DNA of 10,061 nt from an uncultured Oscillibacter sp. GTDB lineage: Bacteria > Bacillota_A > Clostridia > Oscillospirales > Oscillospiraceae. This document shows, in pieces, positions 5,393 to 10,061 of this stretch. The notes under the pieces were generated by a model, which did no database searches, was not told the origin of the DNA, and was given only the letters and a program-made list of their open reading frames with translations. Numbering within the stretch: the stretch's first letter is position 1; every line of letters begins with the position of its first letter. The position numbers were made by a program, and so were the translations under genes. The stretch covers positions 1-10,061 of the forward strand of contig CAQVQZ010000066.1 in assembly GCA_948902155.1 (NCBI GenBank). The letters run 5' to 3'.

Positions 5393-6280
5393 ATGAAACG
5401 GACAATTTTTACAGGGTCGGCGGTGGCCATTGTGACGCCGTTTAACGGGAAGGGCGTGGATTTTGACGCTTTGGGGGCCCTGCTGGACTTCCAGCTGGAG
5501 AATGGGACCGACGCTATTGTGGTATGCGGGACCACCGGGGAAGCCTCCGCCATGACGTATCAGGAGCGGGCGGAGACCGTTGCGTTCTGCGTCCGGCATG
5601 TGGGGGGACGGGTCCCGGTCATCGCCGGGTCCGGGTCCAACTCCACGGAAAACGCCGTTACCCTCTCCCGGGAGGCGGAGCGCCGGGGGGCCGACGGGCT
5701 GCTGGTGGTAACGCCCTACTACAACAAGGCTAGCCAGGCGGGGCTGATCCGCCATTACCAGGCCGTCGCCGCCTCGGTCTCCCTCCCGATCATCCTCTAC
5801 AACGTTCCCTCCCGGACGGGGGTTTCCATTGCGCCGGAGACGTATGCCGCCTTGGCGGAGGTGGAGAACATTGTGGGGGTCAAGGAGGCGTCGGGGAATC
5901 TGGGGAACGTCCAGAGGACCCGGGCCCTCTGCCCGGCGGATTTTTCCATCTGGTCCGGGAATGACGATGAGACGGTACCGATCTGCGCCTTGGGGGGCAA
6001 GGGGGTCATTTCCGTTGTGGCGAATGTGCTTCCGGCGGAGATGCACCGGCTGACCCAGTTGTGCTTGCAGAACGATTTTGCCGCCGCCGGGGAATTGCAG
6101 GTGCGGCTGAAGGAGTTCTGTGACGCCATGTTCTGCGAGGTGAATCCCATTCCGGTGAAGACTGCTCTGGCGCTGCTGGGGTGGAAGGTCGGGGAGCTGC
6201 GGCTGCCGCTGTGCCCGCCTGCGCCGGAGAATCTGGAGCGGATCAAGGCCGTGCTGGGGAGGTATGGATTGGCGGTTTAG
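5393..6280 (+). CDS. dapA: 4-hydroxy-tetrahydrodipicolinate synthase
   Basis: DapA condenses pyruvate with aspartate-4-semialdehyde, the committed step to diaminopimelate and lysine. It is a cytoplasmic class I aldolase-type TIM barrel. The 295-aa product shows all key residues: GTTGE (46-50), TPYYNK (107-112, Tyr110), YNVPSRTG (136-143, with Tyr136 for acid-base chemistry and Arg141 for substrate binding), and the Schiff-base lysine Lys164 in VGVKEASG. The C-terminal NPIPVKTAL and LRLPLCPP motifs are also present. Of two in-frame ATGs (5384 and 5393) I choose 5393, because GGGAG at 5379-5383 lies 9 nt before it while nothing suitable precedes 5384. The gene directly follows asd, which makes its substrate. 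No dapB follows; instead there is a repeat and then a terminator near 6700. Feedback-sensing residues were not judged. Confidence 0.96.
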   Translation: MKRTIFTGSAVAIVTPFNGKGVDFDALGALLDFQLENGTDAIVVCGTTGEASAMTYQERAETVAFCVRHVGGRVPVIAGSGSNSTENAVTLSREAERRGADGLLVVTPYYNKASQAGLIRHYQAVAASVSLPIILYNVPSRTGVSIAPETYAALAEVENIVGVKEASGNLGNVQRTRALCPADFSIWSGNDDETVPICALGGKGVISVVANVLPAEMHRLTQLCLQNDFAAAGELQVRLKEFCDAMFCEVNPIPVKTALALLGWKVGELRLPLCPPAPENLERIKAVLGRYGLAV

Positions 6281-6318
6281 AGGTATGGTTCGGTTGTTTG
6301 GGATGTAAAAGGAATAAG

Positions 6319-6585
6319 AAGGAGAGCGCGGAGCGCAGAAAAAAAGTTTCGCCAGCCTTTTCAAAGGCTGCGGGGTTCCAAGGGGCAGAGCCCCTTGGGC
6401 GCGCCCGCAGGCGCGAAACTCTCAGCCGCGACTGCGTCGGAAGAAATTCCGCTCAGTTCCGTTTCCGCCTGACGGCGAAAACTCCACCCGCTCCATTCCT
6501 TCCTCCTTTCCCCACAAAATCTTCGATTTTGCGGGGGCCCCGAAGCCGGCAAACAGCCCGTCTCTCTCTTGATTCGCACTTTCAA
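6319..6585 (+). repeat. Mosaic intergenic repeat, right copy (3' of dapA)
   Basis: This is the inverted partner of 996-1221. The first block, 6319-6430, and the last, 6541-6582, match the left copy; the middle (6431-6540) does not. The middle has its own hairpins: CGGAA-GAAA-TTCCG (6438-6451) and CCCCACAAAATC-TTC-GATTTTGCGGGG (6510-6536). In the shared block, AGCCTTT/AAAGGCT and CCAAGGGGC/GCCCCTTGG are strong stems. The element begins 38 nt after the dapA stop, in the same orientation to dapA as the left copy is to queA. No credible gene lies between 6281 and 6747. Confidence 0.8.
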
Positions 6586-6669
6586 GGGAGCAAAGACGGG
6601 GGTGTGCCTGACTGGATGACGTTGCTTGGCGGGCGGTTCCTTAACATTGTTATATGTAGAAGTATGTAG

Positions 6670-6718
6670 AAGCGCCTCCCCGGCGGGTTTCCCGCAGGGA
6701 GGCGCTTTTGCCGTTTTT
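6670..6718 (+). terminator. Strong intrinsic terminator downstream of dapA
   Basis: AAGCGCCTCCC (6670-6680) pairs perfectly with GGGAGGCGCTT (6697-6707), and the inner arms GCGGG and CCCGC enclose a TTT loop. The stem is followed by TTGCCGTTTTTAT. It ends plus-strand transcription coming from dapA, giving a 3' untranslated region of roughly 430 nt that contains the mosaic repeat. The minus side lacks a T-run. Confidence 0.85.
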
Positions 6719-6747
6719 ATCTTACGTGCCGGTGAAAGACCGGACGC

Positions 6748-6837
6748 TTATCGATTCGCCTCGCGGCGCAATTCGCGGCGCATCTGGTTCAGCTCCTGAT
6801 AACGGATGCTGACAAGGCTCTGGAACCATTTAAACAT
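6748..6837 (-). CDS. Small protein, 29 aa, with strong ribosome binding site and promoter
   Basis: The frame reads MFKWFQSLVSIRYQEL followed by NQMRRELRREANR, then TAA. AAGGAGG (6852-6846) lies 8 nt before the ATG, one of the best ribosome binding sites in the window, and a promoter-like site is centred near 6888. The N-terminal half is hydrophobic/aromatic. The C-terminal half is highly charged (Arg/Glu) and would form an amphipathic helix, so peripheral membrane binding or coiled-coil contact with a partner is possible. I recognise no family. It converges with the dapA transcript, whose terminator lies just beyond it, and it has no clear terminator of its own; CCGGT-GAAAG-ACCGG (6729-6742) is a hairpin without a U-tract. 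It could be a standalone small protein or a leader peptide, but no gene follows it on that strand for several kilobases. Confidence 0.6.
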   Translation of the reverse strand: MFKWFQSLVSIRYQELNQMRRELRREANR

Positions 6838-6873
6838 ACGAATCGCCTCCTTCATACTTGGGATTGTAGCCTT

Positions 6874-6901
6874 AGCATATCAGATTTCCGGCAAAAGTCC
6901 A
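6874..6901 (-). promoter_or_regulatory. Promoter for the 29-aa gene
   Basis: On the minus strand, TGGACT (6901-6896), 16 bp and TATGCT (6879-6874) form a moderate sigma-A-type promoter with an extended -10 (TGA directly before TATGCT). Its start site would lie some 15 nt before the ribosome binding site. Each hexamer matches consensus at 4 of 6 positions. Confidence 0.45.
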
Positions 6902-6939
6902 GTAGAAAAATAGATGATTTATACAAACGAAGGAGTGAT

Positions 6940-6996
6940 ATGTTGTATGTAATGCACAAAGTGCGTGCGGGGATTCTGAAATTGCGCGCCGGATGA
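6940..6996 (+). CDS. Possible 18-aa peptide
   Basis: MLYVMHKVRAGILKLRAG follows AAGGAGTGAT, with the AGGAG (6931-6935) only 4 nt before the ATG, which is tight. The peptide is basic and has no recognised relatives. It would be divergent from the 29-aa gene and convergent with the AraC-type gene. A TATACA lies upstream (6920-6925) but no clear -35. It could easily be chance. Confidence 0.2.
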   Translation: MLYVMHKVRAGILKLRAG

Positions 6997-7028
6997 TGGA
7001 GGCGTTTCCTTCTCCTGGATTTCGGCGG

Positions 7029-7880
7029 CTACTGCCTCCGCTTTCCCCGCATCATCTCCAGATACCACTGCCGGTAGCGGACCGGCGGCAGGCCCACGAC
7101 CCGCTTGAAAATGCTGTTGAAATGGCTGGCGCTGTCATAGCCCACCATCACCGCGATCTGGGCCGCGCTGAAATCCGTGGAGATCAGGAGGTTCTGCGCC
7201 TCGCCCATCCGGCGGCGGATGACGTACTGGATGGGGGAGGCCCCGGTGACCTCCTTGAATACATGGGCCGCGTGGTAGGGGGAGACTTTCAGCGCCGCGC
7301 CGATCCGCTCCAGGGTCAGGGGCTCGGCAAAGTGGGCGGCGATGTACTGGGCGATCCGGCCCGCCAGGATGACAGATTCCGTCTGGGCCTCGTTCCGGTC
7401 GTCGGCGGGGAAGCTCAGGGCCAGGGGCAGCAGGGCCAGGAACAGGTGCTGGGCGACGGCTCTGCCCTGGGCGGTCCCCAGCTCCAGCTGGTCGTACAGC
7501 AGCTGGCAGAGATGTTTGATCTGCTCGTATTTCCGGCCCACCGGACGGATGAAGCCGTCTTTGGCCTGGGTGAAGCAGCCGGGCGGAAGGCCCTTCAGCG
7601 CCAGGCCCTCGATGCCGAAGCAGATCGTGCCGATCTCCCGGTGGGTGGCGGACTGGACCTCGTGGAGGTCCCCCTGGTTGCTGAACAGGAAATCGCCGGG
7701 GTAAATGGGGTAGCTGCTTCCGTTGACGATATAGTATCCCTCTCCCGTATTGACGAACAGCAGCTCGCATACGTTGTCATGAGAGTGCAGGACCCGGTTG
7801 ATCTTCGGGTCGTCCGCCCGCTGCAAGGTCGCGTAGAGCAGGGAGGGCTGGCGGTGGACAAACGAGACTGGGGCGTTCAT
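7029..7880 (-). CDS. AraC-family transcriptional regulator with N-terminal cupin domain
   Basis: This is probably the sugar-responsive activator of the divergent genes at 8155 onward. The ATG at 7880 has GAGGAGG a few bases upstream and gives 283 aa, normal for the family. Residues about 20-90 form a cupin-like sensor (HSHDNVCELLFVNTGEGYYIVNG in two pieces, then YPGDFLFSNQGDLHEVQS); the His-rich start and PGD motif are typical. Residues about 178-275 are the paired helix-turn-helix DNA-binding domain: LTLERIGAALKVSPYHAAHVFKEVTGASPIQYVI (188-221, in two pieces) and FSAAQIAVMVGYDSASHFNSIFKRVVGLPPVRYR (237-270, in two pieces). The inducer cannot be read from the sequence; by context it is a sugar, cyclitol or glycoside. 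The frame is open well upstream of 7880, but that stretch is the promoter region and has no matching ribosome binding site. Confidence 0.93.
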   Translation of the reverse strand: MNAPVSFVHRQPSLLYATLQRADDPKINRVLHSHDNVCELLFVNTGEGYYIVNGSSYPIYPGDFLFSNQGDLHEVQSATHREIGTICFGIEGLALKGLPPGCFTQAKDGFIRPVGRKYEQIKHLCQLLYDQLELGTAQGRAVAQHLFLALLPLALSFPADDRNEAQTESVILAGRIAQYIAAHFAEPLTLERIGAALKVSPYHAAHVFKEVTGASPIQYVIRRRMGEAQNLLISTDFSAAQIAVMVGYDSASHFNSIFKRVVGLPPVRYRQWYLEMMRGKRRQ

Positions 7881-7935
7881 TCGATTTCCTCCTCGGGGGC
7901 GTTTTTCTTCCGCTGGGGCCGGGACGGCCGCCTCT

Positions 7936-7964
7936 ATTATGGCAGGATTTCCACGGAGGCGCAA
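7936..7964 (-). promoter_or_regulatory. Promoter of the AraC-type regulator
   Basis: On the minus strand, TTGCGC (7964-7959), 17 bp and CATAAT (7941-7936) with TGC just before the -10 form a good promoter. It should start about 50 nt upstream of the ATG at 7880. Confidence 0.6.
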
Positions 7965-7972
7965 GAATGCGC
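7959..7972. promoter_or_regulatory. Dyad over the -35 of the AraC-type gene, possible operator
   Basis: GCGCA (7959-7963), AGAA and TGCGC (7968-7972) form an inverted repeat that overlaps the -35 of the regulator. CGCGCAAGAA recurs as a direct half-copy near 8031-8040, closer to the divergent gene. AraC-type proteins often bind such spaced repeats for self-repression and activation. No third copy supports it. Confidence 0.35.
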
Positions 7973-8114
7973 AATCTCCAAAATTCAGTCCAAAAATTTG
8001 TGCAGAATATAGTGGGTATTCCAGAAAATCCGCGCAAGAAACCGCAAACATCCGGCGGGGAGTCCTGCTAAAATCAAAGCAGTTTCCGGGAGAAACGTTC
8101 GGCGATATGACGAA

Positions 8115-8120
8115 TACAAT
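8115..8120 (+). promoter_or_regulatory. -10 element for the TIM-barrel/dehydrogenase operon
   Basis: TACAAT matches consensus at 5 of 6, about 35 nt before the start at 8155. At 17 bp upstream the sequence (GAAACG) is a poor -35. A strong -10 with no -35 fits a promoter that depends on an activator, as expected beside a divergent AraC-type gene. Confidence 0.45.
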
Positions 8121-8154
8121 ATTTGGAAATTCAAAATAATTGGGAGGAATGACG

Positions 8155-9084
8155 ATGATCCAAATCTGCGGCGCGCCCTGCTGCTGGGGTGTGGACGACC
8201 CCAAGAATCCCTATCTGCCTCCCTGGCGGCGGGTTCTGGAGGAGGCCGGGCTGGCCGGGTACAGCGCCATCGAGCTGGGGCCCTACGGCTATCTGCCCAT
8301 CGACGCGGAGACGGTCTCCGCCGAGCTGCGGAAGAACGGCATCGCCATCGTGGCGGGGACGATCTTCCACGACCTGCTGGACCCCGCCAACCAGGAAAGC
8401 GTCCTGAAAGCGGTGGACGACATCTGCCGCCTTATCACGGACCCGGCCCTGCCCAGGCTGCCGGTCCACGAGGGGCAGAAGTTCCCCACGCCCTACATGA
8501 CGGTCATGGACTGGGGGCACGACGAGCGGGACTATGCCGCGGGGCACCCCGGCAAAGCGCCCCGGCTCTCCGCCCGGGAGTGGTCCGGGTTCATGAAGAA
8601 TGTCCGGGCGGTCTGCGAGCAGGCCAATGCGTACGGTGTCCGGCCCGTCATCCACCCCCACGCCGGGGGCTACATCGAATTTGAGGACGAGATCGCGGCA
8701 GTGGTCCGGGACATCCCCTATGAGACAGTGGGGCTGTGCCTGGACACGGGGCACCTCTATTACTCCCGCATGGACCCGGCGGAATTTCTGAGGAAGTACG
8801 CGGACAGGCTGGATTACGTCCACTTCAAGGACGTGAACGAAGAGGTCTATCAGGAGGTCCTGGGCGAGCGCATCCGTTTCTTCGACGGCTGCGGCAAGGG
8901 GGCCATGTGCCCCATCGGCGCCGGGAGCCTGGACTATCCCGGCATCAAAAAGGCCCTGGAGGACATCGGTTACAGCGGCTACGTCACCATTGAGCAGGAG
9001 CGGGACCCCCGGAACGTGGAGGGAAGCCTGCGGGACGTGAAGGCCAGCGTGGAATATTTGAAAAGCGTCGGCTATCAGATTTGA
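8155..9084 (+). CDS. Sugar phosphate isomerase/epimerase-like TIM-barrel protein (IolE-like superfamily)
   Basis: This is a member of the AP-endonuclease-2/xylose-isomerase-like TIM-barrel superfamily, which isomerises, dehydrates or eliminates sugars and keto-cyclitols with a divalent metal. The start at 8155 is chosen because GGGAGG (8142-8147) lies 7 nt upstream; an in-frame ATG at 8149 is too close. The 309-aa product has the barrel pattern with likely metal ligands: VIHPHAGG (His167/His169), CLDTGHL (Asp197, His200), YVHFKDV (His223) and VTIEQERD (Glu280). An unusual stretch around 104-135 (KFPTPYMTVMDWGHDERDY) and the Cys-rich N-terminus ICGAPCCWG set it apart. Inosose dehydratase (IolE) is one possibility; another is the catalytic subunit of a C-glycoside deglycosylase, but its usual small partner is not seen. 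It is the first gene of the operon, 33 nt ahead of the dehydrogenase. The exact substrate is unknown. Confidence 0.85.
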   Translation: MIQICGAPCCWGVDDPKNPYLPPWRRVLEEAGLAGYSAIELGPYGYLPIDAETVSAELRKNGIAIVAGTIFHDLLDPANQESVLKAVDDICRLITDPALPRLPVHEGQKFPTPYMTVMDWGHDERDYAAGHPGKAPRLSAREWSGFMKNVRAVCEQANAYGVRPVIHPHAGGYIEFEDEIAAVVRDIPYETVGLCLDTGHLYYSRMDPAEFLRKYADRLDYVHFKDVNEEVYQEVLGERIRFFDGCGKGAMCPIGAGSLDYPGIKKALEDIGYSGYVTIEQERDPRNVEGSLRDVKASVEYLKSVGYQI

Positions 9085-9117
9085 TTGGTTCATAATTTTA
9101 ATAAAGGAGATGGTTTT

Positions 9118-10061
9118 ATGATCGACGGGTCCAAGGTTTTGGACCACCCTATCCGCTGGGCCATGGTGGGCGGCGGCAAGGGCAGCCAGATCGGCTACAT
9201 CCACCGTTCCGCCGCTTTGCGGGACAACTCCTTCCGGCTGGTGGCGGGAGCTTTCGACATCGTGCCGGAGCGGGGCATGGCCTTCGCGGCGGAGCTGGGG
9301 GTGGCCCCGGACCGCTGCTATCCGGACTACCGGACCATGTTCGCCGCCGAGGCGGAACGGGAGGACGGCATCGAGGCGGTGTCCATCGCCACGCCCAACA
9401 GCACCCACTATGAGATCTGCAAGGCCGCTCTGGAGGCGGGGCTCCACGTGGTGTGCGAGAAGCCCCTGTGCTTCACCTCCGCCCAGGCGGAGGAGCTGGT
9501 CGCCCTGGCCAAGGCGAAACACCGGGTGGTGGGCGTGACCTACGGCTACTCCGGCCACCAGATGATTCAGCAGGCCCGGCAGATGATCCGGCACGGCGAC
9601 CTGGGCGAGGTTCGGGTCATCCAGATGAGCTTCGCCTTCGGCGGCTACAACGTGAAGGTGGAGGACACCGTCCCTGCCGCCAAGTGGCGCTTTGACCCCT
9701 CCAAGGCCGGTCCCTCCTTCGCCCTGGGGGACGTGGGCACCCATCCGCTCTTTCTCATCGAGGCCATGATTCCGGATATGGAGATCGAGGACCTCATGTG
9801 TACGAAGCGGGCCTTTGTGGAGGGCCGTCAATTGGAGGACAACGCCTTCGTCATCATGAACCTGAAGGGCACGAAGTCTGTCCAGGCAGGGGCGCAGGTC
9901 TACTGCTGGGCCAGCTCCATCAACTGCGGCGCGCGGCATGACCACAAGGTCCGCATCGTCGGCTCCAAGGCGTCCATTGAGTGGGACGACGAGCGGCCCA
10001 ACCAGATGAGCTATGAGGTGGAGGGCGAGCCGGTCCGCATTCTGGAGCGGGGCGCGGGCTA
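9118..10061 (+). CDS. Gfo/Idh/MocA-family NAD(P)-dependent oxidoreductase, partial at the window end
   Basis: Enzymes of this family oxidise or reduce sugars and cyclitols, for example myo-inositol 2-dehydrogenase and glycoside 3-dehydrogenases. AAGGAGA (9104-9110) lies 7 nt before the ATG. The 314 codons present show the Rossmann start WAMVGGGKGSQIG (14-26), SIATPNSTHYE (89-99), the signature EKP (Glu114-Pro116) after HVVC, and the catalytic DVGTHP (Asp205, His209) in the substrate half. The second beta-sheet domain (about 140 on) is mostly present. The stop lies beyond the window; the family is usually 330-400 aa, so little is probably missing. It is co-directional with the TIM-barrel gene, and together they suggest oxidation to a keto-sugar followed by isomerisation or elimination. 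The substrate cannot be told. Confidence 0.92.
   Translation, partial: MIDGSKVLDHPIRWAMVGGGKGSQIGYIHRSAALRDNSFRLVAGAFDIVPERGMAFAAELGVAPDRCYPDYRTMFAAEAEREDGIEAVSIATPNSTHYEICKAALEAGLHVVCEKPLCFTSAQAEELVALAKAKHRVVGVTYGYSGHQMIQQARQMIRHGDLGEVRVIQMSFAFGGYNVKVEDTVPAAKWRFDPSKAGPSFALGDVGTHPLFLIEAMIPDMEIEDLMCTKRAFVEGRQLEDNAFVIMNLKGTKSVQAGAQVYCWASSINCGARHDHKVRIVGSKASIEWDDERPNQMSYEVEGEPVRILERGAG

Noticed and set aside
3824..6364. A very long open frame on the minus strand opposite asd and dapA
   Set aside because: It is antisense to two clear enzymes, rich in Arg/Pro/Gly/His, and has no recognisable domain.
996..6585. Invertible segment or composite transposon bounded by the mosaic repeats
   Set aside because: The enclosed genes are housekeeping (queA, spoIID-like, asd, dapA) and there is no recombinase or transposase. 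Recombination between copies remains possible but nothing shows it.
8131..9945. A long minus-strand open frame opposite the TIM-barrel and dehydrogenase genes
   Set aside because: It mirrors the coding frame of two enzymes with conserved motifs and has no start signal.
1..10061. tRNA, rRNA, phage, toxin-antitoxin or defence genes
   Set aside because: No cloverleaf, rRNA motif or corresponding protein signature was found by eye on either strand.

Overview
The window looks like a chromosomal segment of a GC-rich, spore-forming, low-oxygen Firmicute, most likely of the Oscillospiraceae (Flavonifractor, Oscillibacter or Lawsonibacter type). This rests on strong AGGAGG-type ribosome binding sites, a SpoIID-family protein, high-GC codon use with AT-rich promoters, Tn1549-type conjugation sequence at the left edge, and hairpin-rich dispersed repeats in the gaps. 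The genus assignment is inference.

Layout. Positions 1-105 (minus) hold the first 35 codons of a conjugation-element membrane protein. It appears to start at ATT and follows a perfect 12-bp hairpin. A 37-codon ORF (175-288, minus) lies just upstream. A Cys-containing unknown gene (348-842, plus) runs the other way and reads into a minus-strand terminator. Positions 843-1275 have no gene but hold 45-bp tandem hairpin repeats and a mosaic repeat. Next comes a minus-strand operon, spoIID-like (2341-3987) then queA (1276-2331), driven by a good sigma-A-type promoter. Divergent from it on the plus strand are asd (4172-5254) and dapA (5393-6280), the first enzyme and the branch-point enzyme leading to diaminopimelate and lysine. 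A second, inverted copy of the mosaic repeat lies after dapA (6319-6585), followed by a strong terminator (6670-6718).

Positions 6721-7028 hold a convincing 29-codon small gene (6748-6837, minus) with its own promoter and ribosome binding site, and a much weaker 18-codon candidate. The right end is a sugar or cyclitol catabolic locus: an AraC-family regulator (7029-7880, minus) divergent from a sugar isomerase/epimerase-like TIM-barrel protein (8155-9084) and a Gfo/Idh/MocA dehydrogenase (9118 to the window end). The regulator probably controls the two enzymes, which probably act in sequence on one oxidised sugar, cyclitol or glycoside.

I see no phage, CRISPR, defence or biosynthetic system. 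The most unusual material is non-coding: the mosaic repeats placed in the same orientation 3' of two operons, the covarying tandem hairpins, and the small ORFs.
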